Assembly: GCA_965262595.1 (NCBI GenBank)
Contig: OZ253548.1
Coordinates: 1,364,001 to 1,428,000, forward strand
From: CATQHB01 sp965262595
Lineage (GTDB): Bacteria > Chloroflexota > Dehalococcoidia > Lucifugimonadales > UBA3495
Length of the DNA stretch: 64,000 bases
Reading direction: 5' to 3'
This document shows positions 25,771 to 35,248 of the stretch, piece after piece. Position numbers and translations under genes: made by a program. The number at the start of each line of letters is the position of its first letter. The first letter of the stretch is position 1. Under the pieces are notes generated by a model. The model was not told where the DNA came from. It did not search any database and worked only from the letters and a program-made list of their open reading frames with translations.

Positions 25771-28569
25771 TCAGGAGAGCCGATCCTCCGGGTTGCGGGC
25801 CTTTTCCTGCAATTCATAGAGCTTGTTGATTGCTTCCAGCGGGGTCAAGTTGGGAATGTCCAAGTTCATTACCGCATCGGTTAGAGGCTGGTCCGGCTGG
25901 AACAGGGGCATTTGCCGCGCCGCCGACTCGGATTTGCTACTACGTTTAGCCGGGCTTTTGCGGTTAGAACCGGGCTTTTCCAGCTCCTCCAGGACTTCCC
26001 AGGCCCGATTGACCACCGCCCGGGGCAACCCGGCCAGTTGCGCCACGTGGACGCCATAGCTGCGGTCGGCGCCGCCGGCTACAATGCGGTGCAGGAATAC
26101 TACCCGTCCCTCCTCCTCAACCACCGCGACGCTGAAGTTGCGCACGCCGGGCAGGGTGTGGGCCAGTTCGGTCAGTTCATGGTAGTGAGTAGCGAACAGG
26201 GTCTTGCAGCCGAGGCGAGGGTCGTTGTGCAGATGTTCAATGACCGATCGGGCGATGGAAAGACCGTCGTAGGTACTGGTGCCCCGTCCGATCTCATCCA
26301 GAATTACCAGGGACCGGGGCGTGGCCTGATTCAGGATGGCGGCGGTTTCCACCATCTCCACCATAAAGGTGGACTGACCGGTGGTCAAATCGTCCTGCAA
26401 GCCCACCCGGGTAAATATCCGGTCAACCAGGCCAATCGTGGCTTCAGCCGCCGGAACAAAGCTGCCGATTTGGGCCATCAGGACGATTATGGCCGCCTGG
26501 CGGATATAGGTGGACTTGCCCGCCATGTTGGGGCCGGTAAGGACAACGATACGAGCGTCTTCATTGGAAAGCTGCACATCGTTGGGAACATAAGCCCCTG
26601 ACCCCAGGGTCTGCTCCACCACTGGGTGACGACCGTCCTTGATACTGACGGCATTGTCCAGATTCAGCCGGGGGCGGACGTATCCATGAACCGCTGCCAC
26701 CTCGGCCAGGGCGGAAAACACGTCCAGCGCGGCGATGCCGGCGGCCAGGCGGCCAATGGACTCGGCATAGTTTCCAATCTGGCTGCACACTTGCCGGAAC
26801 AACGACCGTTCCATTTCCTGAATTCGTTCCCGGGCATTTAGTACCAGGGATTCATACTCTTTGAGTTCGGGCACGATATAGCGCTCGCCGTTAGCCAGGG
26901 TCTGGCGGCGGGTGTAATCATCGGGCACCTGGCCCAGGTTGGCCTTGCTGATTTCAATATAGTAACCAAATACCTGGTTGTACCCCACTCGCAGGTTGCG
27001 GATGCCGGTGCGTTCCCGCTCCCGCGCCTCCAGACCGGCGATGAAACCCCGGGCGTCGCGGGAGGCGATTTTCAGTTCGTCCAGTTCCGGGGAGAAGCCT
27101 TCCCGGATGATGTTGCCCTCGCCGAGGCTGCCCGCCGGGTCCGGGGCGATAGACTCTTCAATAAGGGCTGCCGCCTCCGGCACCGGGGATAACTGCCGGA
27201 ATAGCCAGGCCAACTGGTCAGCGCCTTCTCCTTCCAGGGTAGCGGCGAGGCGGCCAGAGGCGGTTATACCGGTCTTGAGCGCGATTAACTCCCGGGGAGC
27301 CACCGTCCCGGATTGCACCCGGCTCAGGACTCGCTCCAGGTCGGCGACATTGGTCAGAGCGGTACGAGCATCGCCGCGCCGAAAGGCGTCCTTAAAGAAA
27401 TGCTCCACCGCGTCCAGGCGGCGTTCCAGCTCCTCCAATTGCAATAACGGCTGTCCCATCCAACGGCGCAGGAGCCGACCGCCCATCGGGGTGCGGGTTA
27501 AATCCAGGGCAGACAGCAGGGACAATTTCCGGTTTTCCCAACGCCCGGCCTGGAACAACTCCAGGTTACGTCGGGTCTGGGGGTCCAGAACCATATAATC
27601 GCCGCTGGAATAGACACTGAGGGCCGCCAGGCGTGGTTTGACCGTCTTGTAAGTCTGGCCCAGATAGTCCACGACAGCGCCGGCAGCCCGCACCGCCAGG
27701 GGCAGGTTTTCACAGCCAAAGGATTCCAGAGAGCGTATCTCGTACTGAGCCAGCAGGACGGCCCGGGCCAAGTCCAGGTCAAAGGTTGCCGGGTTCAATT
27801 GTGTCAGAGGATAGGGAGTAAAAGAAAAGTCGTTGGAGCCTGGTCCACGCTGGTCCCCACCCGTTTTTGACTCGACCGAAGCGGCCCCCATCACGGCGGC
27901 TCCCTTCACGCTGGCTCCCATAGCAGCGGCTCCCATCACGGCGGCTCCCATCGTAGCGGCCCCCATCGTAGCGGCCCGGTTCTCCTCGCCGACCCAGCTT
28001 GGCAGGGAATCGGCGGCGGGAACCAGGATTTCCGCCGGGGCGATGCGTTCCAGTTCCGGCAGCAGGCGTTCGGAAGGAAGTTGGGTGGCGGCAAACTCGC
28101 CGGTTGAGATGTCCACGTAGGCCAGCCCCACCGCCGGACCGTCTTCAACCACCGCGGCCAGATAGTTGTTGGAGTTCTGATCCAGCAGAGCGGATTCCAG
28201 AACCGTGCCGGGGGTAACCACCCGAACGACGTCGCGCTCCACCAGGCCGCGGGACGTCGCCGGGTCGGTGAGCTGTTCGCAGATTGCCACCTTGTGGCCC
28301 TTCTTGATAAGGCGGGCCAGGTAGGGTTCCAGAGAGTGGGCCGGGACGCCGGCCATCGGGATTTTCAGCCCCTTGCCCATGTTTCGGGACGTCAGGGTTA
28401 TCTCCAGTTCCCGGGCCGCCAGGCGCGCATCATCGTCGAAGGTTTCGTAAAAGTCGCCCAGCCGGAACAGCACCAGGGCGTCCGGGTAGGCGTGTTTTAT
28501 TTTAAGGTATTGGCGGCGTACCGGCGTCAATGTTACCCCGCTGGCCGGGTCAGAAAGACTCAAACTCAT
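25771..28569 (-). CDS. mutS: DNA mismatch repair protein MutS
   Basis: 932 residues. The mismatch-recognition domain starts with LFRLGDFYETFDDDA (the Phe-x-Glu intercalation motif). The ATPase has Walker A GPNMAGKSTYIRQ, the Walker B region LVILDEIGRGTSTYDG, and ATHYHELTEL. The protein is longer than usual because of an Ala/Met/Gly repeat insertion (about residues 198-230) in the connector domain, coded by six 15-bp units. The C-terminal part retains a helix-turn-helix and dimerisation tail. Preceding this gene on the minus strand is a strong hairpin (28629-28661). AGCGG/CCGCT (25736-25750) lies just after the stop but has a poor U tract. Confidence 0.97.
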   Translation of the reverse strand: MSLSLSDPASGVTLTPVRRQYLKIKHAYPDALVLFRLGDFYETFDDDARLAARELEITLTSRNMGKGLKIPMAGVPAHSLEPYLARLIKKGHKVAICEQLTDPATSRGLVERDVVRVVTPGTVLESALLDQNSNNYLAAVVEDGPAVGLAYVDISTGEFAATQLPSERLLPELERIAPAEILVPAADSLPSWVGEENRAATMGAATMGAAVMGAAAMGASVKGAAVMGAASVESKTGGDQRGPGSNDFSFTPYPLTQLNPATFDLDLARAVLLAQYEIRSLESFGCENLPLAVRAAGAVVDYLGQTYKTVKPRLAALSVYSSGDYMVLDPQTRRNLELFQAGRWENRKLSLLSALDLTRTPMGGRLLRRWMGQPLLQLEELERRLDAVEHFFKDAFRRGDARTALTNVADLERVLSRVQSGTVAPRELIALKTGITASGRLAATLEGEGADQLAWLFRQLSPVPEAAALIEESIAPDPAGSLGEGNIIREGFSPELDELKIASRDARGFIAGLEARERERTGIRNLRVGYNQVFGYYIEISKANLGQVPDDYTRRQTLANGERYIVPELKEYESLVLNARERIQEMERSLFRQVCSQIGNYAESIGRLAAGIAALDVFSALAEVAAVHGYVRPRLNLDNAVSIKDGRHPVVEQTLGSGAYVPNDVQLSNEDARIVVLTGPNMAGKSTYIRQAAIIVLMAQIGSFVPAAEATIGLVDRIFTRVGLQDDLTTGQSTFMVEMVETAAILNQATPRSLVILDEIGRGTSTYDGLSIARSVIEHLHNDPRLGCKTLFATHYHELTELAHTLPGVRNFSVAVVEEEGRVVFLHRIVAGGADRSYGVHVAQLAGLPRAVVNRAWEVLEELEKPGSNRKSPAKRSSKSESAARQMPLFQPDQPLTDAVMNLDIPNLTPLEAINKLYELQEKARNPEDRLS
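27881..27976 (-). repeat. In-frame 15-bp tandem repeat in mutS (6 copies plus a partial)
   Basis: Units start at 27881, 27896, 27911, 27926, 27941 and 27956 with a partial one to 27976. The plus-strand consensus is GCGGCTCCCATCACG, encoding A-A-x-M-G pentapeptides. Copies vary at one to four positions, so the array is partly decayed. Confidence 0.95.
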
Positions 28570-28628
28570 CCATCCGGGTTTAGCGCCATTTTATCCTATG
28601 CAAGAAGAGATAACCAAGGGCTGCTGAA

Positions 28629-28661
28629 ACCGGGTCACGACCTTTGGAATCGTGACCCGGT
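28629..28661 (-). terminator. Hairpin after the ferredoxin-NADP reductase gene
   Basis: ACCGGGTCACGA (28629-28640) and TCGTGACCCGGT (28650-28661) form a perfect 12-bp stem with a 9-base loop. It lies between the end of the reductase gene and the start of mutS, both on the minus strand. The U run after it is short (three), so termination may be partial. Confidence 0.5.
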
Positions 28662-28695
28662 CAATCAGGTCAGCCGGCAATAGAGGGAGCTGGCG

Positions 28696-29481
28696 CTATT
28701 CTTTCCAAAAACGCTCTTCCTTGAACTGCCAGCCCTGCGGGGTAACCTGTTCCCTTACGTCGGCAATCATCCCCGGGTGTCCACAGGTATAGACCATTGT
28801 GTCGTCTTTAGGCAGCTTGAACTCCGTAAGGAACCGCTCGACATGGTTATTCACCCGGCCTGTTTCGCCCGTCCAACCGGCGTTACGCTTATCTTCAGGA
28901 CGACTTACGGTAGCGACGAACTTCACGCATTCGGGATGGCTGGCCGCCAATTCCACCAACTCACCATCGAAGGCAAGTTCGTACCAGTAGCTGGCGCCAA
29001 GGAGAACATAGAAATGGTGGCCTTCGCCACCCCGGTACAGGTAATCCCGAATCATACTCAGGTAGGGGCTGATTCCGGTTACGGTGGCTACCATGAGATG
29101 ATGGTGCACCTCGTTGTTCAAGGTAAAAAGCCCCTTGGGAAGCGGCCGGACCGACATGGTCTCGCCAAGCTCCAATCGCCACATTTTGGGAGTTAATTCA
29201 CCTTCATGGACCAGTTCTACAAAAATTTCCAGAAAAGGCTCGTGGGGAGCGGACACAATGGAATATGCCCGTTCAACGCCCTCTTTACCCAGGGTGCAAT
29301 ACTGACCTGGCTTGAAACCAATCCGGCCGTCCACCGGCTCCAGTTGGATTATCATCAAATCTTCGGTAATGTCCTTTCGGGACACCAACCTGGCCTGGGG
29401 CAAGTTGTCAGTACGGTAGCTGGGGCGGGATTCCACAGCTTCACCGACTGCTGCTGAATTATTATTGGTCAAAATCTTCAC
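28696..29481 (-). CDS. Ferredoxin/flavodoxin-NADP reductase-like protein
   Basis: 261 residues of the FNR superfamily. FAD-binding RAYSIVSAPHE (RxYS motif), LPKGLFTL and the NAD(P) subdomain beginning LMVATVTGISPYLSMIRD (TGxxP loop) are visible; the C-terminal ERFWKE ends with an aromatic residue near the flavin, as in bacterial Fpr. It would exchange electrons between NAD(P)H and ferredoxin or flavodoxin. The start at 29481 is GTG with poor spacing to GAGGTG; a TTG three codons in is better spaced. It lies downstream of the NuoG/F/E-like cluster on the same strand and may share its electron carrier. Confidence 0.85.
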   Translation of the reverse strand: MKILTNNNSAAVGEAVESRPSYRTDNLPQARLVSRKDITEDLMIIQLEPVDGRIGFKPGQYCTLGKEGVERAYSIVSAPHEPFLEIFVELVHEGELTPKMWRLELGETMSVRPLPKGLFTLNNEVHHHLMVATVTGISPYLSMIRDYLYRGGEGHHFYVLLGASYWYELAFDGELVELAASHPECVKFVATVSRPEDKRNAGWTGETGRVNNHVERFLTEFKLPKDDTMVYTCGHPGMIADVREQVTPQGWQFKEERFWKE

Positions 29482-29662
29482 ACCTCATTCGATTTGGAGC
29501 GGGCGCCCGGCCGTCGGGCGTAAGGGTTTCAATTATTATTGACAATCCATAAATATTGCCAGCCGCCGATAAATGGCGCGGGTCCGGAGTTTAACGATAT
29601 CCATTATAAGCTGCGAGCGATCAATTCCGCAGCGCAGCACGTCGCCAATTCCAATAATGATT

Positions 29663-32563
29663 TCAGCCCGCGGCCGCCCTGGCCGCTTCATCGGACTTAA
29701 CTACCCGGGCCGCAAGGATATCCAGCCCAGGCACTTTGGACATAGGATCCGGGTCCTCCGATGCTTGAAGGTCAACCGCTAGTTGGCCGAAAAGAGTCAC
29801 CACCGAAACCACGCCGGCGGGTATTTCGGAGTCCACCCTGGCCAGACCGGCCAAACGGCCTCGTCGGGTCTGCACTTCCACCATATCACCTTCGGAGATA
29901 GACCAGGAGTCGGCGTCCGACGGGTTCAGCTCTACCAGTTCATCACGGACGATCCGGTTGCGGCTAACGTTGCCGCTGCTGCTGCCGCTAGTCTCGGTTA
30001 CCACGTTGATTTCCCGGTCTTCCTGGAACAGCACCCGACCCGGAACAAACCAGGCCGGATATTCTTCATCCGGCGGCGCCTGGGAAGAGCGGAACCGGGG
30101 AACGATTAGTTCGGCCCGGCCCGACGGGAAACCGTCAAGATATAAGACCGCGGTACCGACCCTGGACGTTGTCGAGCCGGGCCACTGAATGCCCCGGTAC
30201 TCTTTACTGGCATAGAGGAGCTGGGTGGGCTTGGGACTTTCCAGACCGCTGCGCAGTACCAAAGCGGATTCCGACTCCAGCCTCCCGTAGGATAGGCCGG
30301 CGTAGTTGGGCACAACCTGGACAATTTCGTCCATCACCGCTTCGGCGGACGGGTAATCAAAACCCGGGGCGCCAAGCCTTTTGGCCAATTCGATAAGGAA
30401 CCACTGTTCGGACTTGGCCTCACCTTTTCCAGGGGCTAAAACGGGCCGGATTCTCTGGATGCGCCGCTCCAAATTGGTATAAGTGCCATCCTTTTCGGCA
30501 AAGGTCGAACGGGGCAGCACCACGTCGGCCAATTGGGCCGGAGCGCTGAGAAAAGAATCCATCACCACCAGGAAATCTAGGTTTCGGAGGGCGTCCAAGC
30601 CCTCTCCCAACCGGCGGTTAGCGAGATTGGAACTGTCGCCAATTACCATCATCGCCTTGACCGATCCATCCCGGGCGGCGGCTAGTGTTTCAGCGATGCC
30701 TCGACCCGGCGCGGTGGGCAGCGAGCATTCCCAACGCTCCTCCAGTTCGCGGCAGGTCTGGCTGTTCCGTCGGGCGTCGGCTTCGGAGAGGAAGCCCGGT
30801 CCAACTCCGGGCAGGCGGTTGGGGATACAAGCCATGTCCCAGGAACCCTGTTCGTTGGCGCCCTGACGCATCGGGTAGATACCGGCGCCGGGTTTGCCCA
30901 CGTTTCCGGTCAGCAAAACCAGGTTAACCAGGGCATTGACACAGTCCCGTTGCAAATCTTCAGGGACGTTATCCAGAGCGTAGCATAGAGCAGCGCAATC
31001 CGCCTCTCCGAACAGTCGAGCGGCTTCGGCAATCCGTTCCTGAGAGACCTGGGTAATTGCCGCAACTTCACCCAGGTCCAGGTTGTTCAAATAATAGTAG
31101 AGTGTAGTGGGGGACTCACAATTGCGCTCAATCCACTCCGTATCTACCAGGCCTTGGTCTAGCAGCTCCCGCAGGATGCCACCCAGAACCAATAGCTCGG
31201 TGCCGGGGGCGGGCCGGAGCCAGCAGCGGGTATAACGGGTCAGTTCTACTTCCCGGGGGTCGATAACAACCAGATTTGCGCCGTTCTGCACTGCCCGCTT
31301 AATCGGCACGCCCACCACGTTGTTGGCCTCGGTGAGGTTGGAATTAAAAACCAGGATGCAACCGGCTTGCTCCAAGTCCCAGATAGGATTGGTCGCCGCC
31401 CCGTAACCCAGGGCTTGCTCCAGGGCAATGGTTAGTTCCGGCTGAACGTTAGAGGTGAGGTCCACGTTATTGGAGTTCATCACTGCCCGGGCAAATTTCT
31501 GCGCCAGGTAGAGTTCTTCGTTGGTGCCGTCGGGCGAGGCCAGCAAGGCGAAGGAATCGCCTTTATACCGGGAAAGCTGCCCGGCAACAAAGTCCAGCGC
31601 TTCCCCCCACGTAGCCTCGACCAGGTTTCCATTGCGGCGAATCATCGGTTGCCGCAACCGGCTCCGGCTGTTGATGAACTCCAGGCCAAACTTACCCTTA
31701 AAGCAAGCCTGCCCCCGATTGGCCGGAGAATTATGCTCCGGTACGACCCGGATAAGCTCGCCGCGGCCGTTTAGTTCCAGATTTAGCTGGCAGCCGACCG
31801 GGCAGTGGGGACAGACGGTACGTTCTACCGTCCGCGCCTTTTCCCACTTATGTTCCCGTTCCACCAGCGCGCCCACCGGACAAACATCGATGCAGGAGCC
31901 GCAAAACTCGCAGCCCGATTCCAGCAGAGAGGAGCCAAAAGAGGTGCCGACCAAGGCTTTACCGGACCGCTCGGTGAAGGTAATTGCGTTATCGCCGCGA
32001 ATTTCCTCGCAGGCCCGTACACAGCGTCCACAGGTGATGCACAAGTTATAGTCCCGGTCATAGAAAGGGTCGCTGACTTCCAGGGGAATCTGCTTGTAGT
32101 TGTAATTGAGGGCCGATTCCAGCTCCATCCCCAGGTAGCGCACCGTGTCCTTGAATTCGCAGCGTTCGTTCTTGGGGCAGGTGACGCAGCGGTCATTAAC
32201 CGACACATGGCGGAGACAAATATCGTTGGGGCCGCAAATATCAACGCGGTGGCAGGTGAGACAGCCGCTGGGATGCTCGGCGATGAGCATTTCCATTACT
32301 GAGCGACGCAGTTCATTTACTTCATGAGTCTCGCTGCGGATGCTCATACCGTCCTGAACCGGCAGGGTGCAGGCGGCGGGATAGCCCCGGCCGCCTTCCA
32401 CCGAAACAACGCACATTCGGCAGGCGGCAAAGGGTTTCATGCCGGGGTGATAGCACAAGTAGGGGATATATATGCCGGCGTCAACCGCCGCTTCCAGGAC
32501 CATTTTTCCGGGCTGAGTTTTTATCTCGATTCCGTCAATGGCGATGGTGATATCGTCGGGCAT
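29663..32563 (-). CDS. NuoG/NAD-linked formate dehydrogenase alpha-like molybdopterin oxidoreductase
   Basis: 966 residues. Domains in order: [2Fe-2S] ferredoxin (YLCYHP, CRMC, AACTLPV), a HCxxC-type [4Fe-4S] region (CLTC, CGPNDIC), two 4Fe-4S motifs (CITCGRCVRAC and CEFCGSCIDVC), the molybdopterin-domain cluster CPHCPVGC, then the catalytic and C-terminal pterin-binding domains. It looks like FdsA/FdhA. However, the Mo-ligating Sec/Cys position after NNVD reads LTSNVQPEL, i.e. Gln, and the adjacent His is Pro, so ordinary formate oxidation is doubtful. The pterin-facing MRQGANEQG is kept. It is the third gene of an E-F-G-type operon, 54 bases after the F-like gene. Alternatives are a complex I NuoG-type electron module or an unknown activity. 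Confidence 0.82.
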   Translation of the reverse strand: MPDDITIAIDGIEIKTQPGKMVLEAAVDAGIYIPYLCYHPGMKPFAACRMCVVSVEGGRGYPAACTLPVQDGMSIRSETHEVNELRRSVMEMLIAEHPSGCLTCHRVDICGPNDICLRHVSVNDRCVTCPKNERCEFKDTVRYLGMELESALNYNYKQIPLEVSDPFYDRDYNLCITCGRCVRACEEIRGDNAITFTERSGKALVGTSFGSSLLESGCEFCGSCIDVCPVGALVEREHKWEKARTVERTVCPHCPVGCQLNLELNGRGELIRVVPEHNSPANRGQACFKGKFGLEFINSRSRLRQPMIRRNGNLVEATWGEALDFVAGQLSRYKGDSFALLASPDGTNEELYLAQKFARAVMNSNNVDLTSNVQPELTIALEQALGYGAATNPIWDLEQAGCILVFNSNLTEANNVVGVPIKRAVQNGANLVVIDPREVELTRYTRCWLRPAPGTELLVLGGILRELLDQGLVDTEWIERNCESPTTLYYYLNNLDLGEVAAITQVSQERIAEAARLFGEADCAALCYALDNVPEDLQRDCVNALVNLVLLTGNVGKPGAGIYPMRQGANEQGSWDMACIPNRLPGVGPGFLSEADARRNSQTCRELEERWECSLPTAPGRGIAETLAAARDGSVKAMMVIGDSSNLANRRLGEGLDALRNLDFLVVMDSFLSAPAQLADVVLPRSTFAEKDGTYTNLERRIQRIRPVLAPGKGEAKSEQWFLIELAKRLGAPGFDYPSAEAVMDEIVQVVPNYAGLSYGRLESESALVLRSGLESPKPTQLLYASKEYRGIQWPGSTTSRVGTAVLYLDGFPSGRAELIVPRFRSSQAPPDEEYPAWFVPGRVLFQEDREINVVTETSGSSSGNVSRNRIVRDELVELNPSDADSWSISEGDMVEVQTRRGRLAGLARVDSEIPAGVVSVVTLFGQLAVDLQASEDPDPMSKVPGLDILAARVVKSDEAARAAAG

Positions 32564-32617
32564 TCCATCCTCTCCGGCCCGGCCTTGAAACCGGGCTAGG
32601 TAACGGGCGTTGTTAGT

Positions 32618-34381
32618 TTATCTCCGGCTGAGTTGGGGCGAAAAATAAGGCGCACAGCAGCGTCCGGTAGGGCAAAGTCGCTCGTTAATGTGAGTATCGA
32701 ACTCGTCGGCAAAATAACGCAAGGCCGAGGCTACCGGATTAAAACCCAACTGCCCGTGACCGCACAGCGAACCGGCCTGCATATTTTCGCCAATGGTCCG
32801 CATCAAAGCCAGGTCTTCCGAGTTCCCCTCCAGACGGGTAATACGTTCCAGCACTTCCAGCAGATGGCTCATACCCATTCGGCAGGGGAAACACTTGCCG
32901 CAGGACTCATACTGGCAAAAGGCGATGAGTACCCGGGTCAAGTCCACCACGCAGGTGTCCTCGTCGGCGGCAATGATTCCACCGGAACCAAGGATGGCTC
33001 CGGCGTTGCGAAACACTTCAAAATCCAGGGCCAAATCGGTGGCTTCGGCGCTAAGGACGCCGCCCAGCGGCCCGCCGGTTTGGATAAACTTGAGCTTCCG
33101 CCCATTGGGAATGCCCCCGGCAATTTCGTAAAGCACATCCTGCAGATTGATGCCCATCGGCAGTTCCACCATGCCGGTATAGTTCAAAGCGCCGGTGAGA
33201 CAGAGAATCACCGTGCCGGTACTGCGTTCGTGGCCGATGCCGGCGAACCATTCGCCGCCGCGAGCGATAATCTCCGGAACGTAGGCCAGGGTCTTGACGT
33301 TATTTACGTTGGTTGGCTTGCCGAACACCCCGACCTGAGCCGGAAAGGGCGGACGGTACCGGGGCATGGCGCGGCTACCCTCGATGGCCTCCATGAGGGC
33401 GGTTTCCTCGCCGGAAACGTAAGAATCCCCGGTCAATGCAATTTCCAGGTCGAAGCTGAACCCGGAACCGAGGATATTTTCGCCCAGCAAGCCCAACTCG
33501 TAAGCCTGGGCGATGGCGGCGCGGGTCCGCTCGATGGGGCCGTCGTGCCCGTGGCGAATAAATATATACCCGTAATGAGCGCCGGTGGCGTAGCCGGCCA
33601 GAATGATGCCCTCCACCACCGTATGCGGATCGCTTTCCAGGATACCTTTATCGTTAAACGCGCCCGGGTCGCCTTCCTCGCAATTGCACAGGACATACTT
33701 GACCGGAGCATTTGACCCGGCCAGGAACCGCCACTTGGTCCCAGTGGCAAAGGCGGCGCCGCCCCGGCCCCGCAGACCGGAAACGTTGACTTGCTCCAGG
33801 ACGTCGGCGGCGGTCATTTCGGTCAGGGCTTGATTCAGGGCATGATAGCCGCCGTTAGCCACATACTGGAACAGGTCCAGCGGGTCAATATGTCCGGCAT
33901 TGCGCAGGGCGATACGCTGTTCCCTGGCCCGCATGGGGTGACGGTTCAAGTCAGGTAAGCCTGCGGCATGGGACGGGGCGACATTCGGGGAACCACTCTC
34001 CGGGTCGCCGTCTTTTTCGTCGTCACAACCCAGGTAACCCAGGGCCAGGTCTTCCAGCGGTATTCCATGTAATACGTGGCGAACGACAATCTCCTCGGCT
34101 CTCTCCGGGGTAACATTGCCATAGAAGACGCGAGACTGGCCGGGCACCAGCACATCCACCAGGGGTTCGGCAAAACAGAGGCCCAGGCACCCAACCCGGC
34201 TTACCGCAGCGGTCGCGCCGTGCCGCTTCAGGGACTCTTCGATGGCCCTAACTACTTCATCGGCCCCGGCGGCTTGGCCGCACAAAGCTGTGCCCACCCG
34301 AATCCAGGTATGGCTGCCTTTAGTCAACGACTGCCAGCGTTGCCGGGCCTGAGCCTGAATGTCCTCAAAGGTTGGGGCCAT
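32618..34381 (-). CDS. NuoF/HndC-type NADH-binding flavoprotein subunit
   Basis: 587 residues. An N-terminal thioredoxin-like [2Fe-2S] domain (residues 1-120, with ALCG and GCLGLCFAEP) precedes the NuoF core: SGLRGRGGAAFATGTKW (FMN/NADH glycine loop), CNCEEGDPGAFND, and the C-terminal CGKCFPCRMG [4Fe-4S] motif. It oxidises NADH or reduces NAD+ and passes electrons to the alpha-like subunit. It lacks the extra C-terminal ferredoxin domain seen in many HydB/HndC proteins. It stands between the NuoE-like and alpha-like genes on the minus strand. Confidence 0.92.
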   Translation of the reverse strand: MAPTFEDIQAQARQRWQSLTKGSHTWIRVGTALCGQAAGADEVVRAIEESLKRHGATAAVSRVGCLGLCFAEPLVDVLVPGQSRVFYGNVTPERAEEIVVRHVLHGIPLEDLALGYLGCDDEKDGDPESGSPNVAPSHAAGLPDLNRHPMRAREQRIALRNAGHIDPLDLFQYVANGGYHALNQALTEMTAADVLEQVNVSGLRGRGGAAFATGTKWRFLAGSNAPVKYVLCNCEEGDPGAFNDKGILESDPHTVVEGIILAGYATGAHYGYIFIRHGHDGPIERTRAAIAQAYELGLLGENILGSGFSFDLEIALTGDSYVSGEETALMEAIEGSRAMPRYRPPFPAQVGVFGKPTNVNNVKTLAYVPEIIARGGEWFAGIGHERSTGTVILCLTGALNYTGMVELPMGINLQDVLYEIAGGIPNGRKLKFIQTGGPLGGVLSAEATDLALDFEVFRNAGAILGSGGIIAADEDTCVVDLTRVLIAFCQYESCGKCFPCRMGMSHLLEVLERITRLEGNSEDLALMRTIGENMQAGSLCGHGQLGFNPVASALRYFADEFDTHINERLCPTGRCCAPYFSPQLSRR

Positions 34382-34499
34382 ACTAATTTTTACTCAAGGG
34401 ATTCGCCGGATAGCGGCAACTTCCGGGGAGCGCCCGGCCTACGGCCTTCGGAACGAAGATTTTCTCAAAACGAGGCATTGCCCCCATTCCTGCTCCACC

Positions 34500-34988
34500 C
34501 TATCCTTGCCAGGCGTCGGCCAGGGACTTGCTCAAAGTCTTTATTAGATTGTCCCGAGCCCGCTCCGGAGACAGGCGGCCCATTAGTCGATGGTCAACGG
34601 ACATTACCGGCGCTTGGGCGCAAGCCCCCAGGCAGGTGTTGTAGCGCACCGATAGCTTGCCGTCCGGCGTGTCTCCCTCCGCCGCCAGTCCGGCAGCCTC
34701 CAGAACGGCGGCAATAACCGGCATCGCCCCGACCAAGTGGCAAGACGGGCCCCAACAAACCTCGACATGATGCTCGCAGGGTGGCACAGTACGAAAGTTG
34801 GGGTAAAAAGAAACCACCGCCCAAACATCGTTAACGGTGGCCCGGTTAAACCCGGCTACCGCTTGCACGGCTTCTTTGGGGATATAGCCCAACTCGTCTT
34901 CAACGGCGAGCAAGGAGGAGAGGATAGTAACGGTAGGTTGAGGTTGATTGTGGACGGCCTTCCTGATTCGTTGCTTCAACCCATCCAT
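34500..34988 (-). CDS. NuoE/HndA-type [2Fe-2S] subunit
   Basis: 162 residues with a helical N-terminus (LLAVEDELGYIPKEAV) and a thioredoxin-like domain binding one [2Fe-2S] cluster through CWGPSC (Cys pair) and NTCLGAC (second pair). With NuoF it forms the NAD(H)-oxidising head. The ATG at 34988 has AAGGAG eight bases upstream. It is the first gene of the three-gene module. The 260-base spacer upstream (34989-35248) is AT-rich and likely holds its promoter. Confidence 0.93.
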   Translation of the reverse strand: MDGLKQRIRKAVHNQPQPTVTILSSLLAVEDELGYIPKEAVQAVAGFNRATVNDVWAVVSFYPNFRTVPPCEHHVEVCWGPSCHLVGAMPVIAAVLEAAGLAAEGDTPDGKLSVRYNTCLGACAQAPVMSVDHRLMGRLSPERARDNLIKTLSKSLADAWQG

Positions 34989-35140
34989 CGTTTGGGCTCC
35001 TTGGCCCCATCTACCTCGGGAGCGAGATTCGCCCAGCGCCCTTAAAGTAAAGTTCGTGAATAAGGGTAGTTAGTGATTTTTGTAACAATCTCTTCTGTAA
35101 ATGTTACCACAGGGAAGCGAGCAGGTTCAACCTAAAACGA

Positions 35141-35154
35141 ACCCGGAACCGGGT
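35141..35154 (-). terminator. Short hairpin after the FrnE-like selenoprotein gene
   Basis: On the minus strand the palindrome ACCCGGTTCCGGGT is followed by TCGTTTT. It lies about 95 bases past the stop at 35249. The stem is short, so this is a weak call. Confidence 0.3.
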
Positions 35155-35248
35155 CTTTTGACGCGACGGTTCCGGGCCAGGCTCCGGTTCAGCGATATAA
35201 CGGACAGGTATCGGCTTGAGAAATTCCGGGATGACCGCGTCTCGCCGA

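Noticed and set aside
29663..32563. A hidden selenocysteine in the formate dehydrogenase-like subunit
   Set aside because: The frame is continuous and the ligand position is CAG (Gln); there is no UGA to recode.
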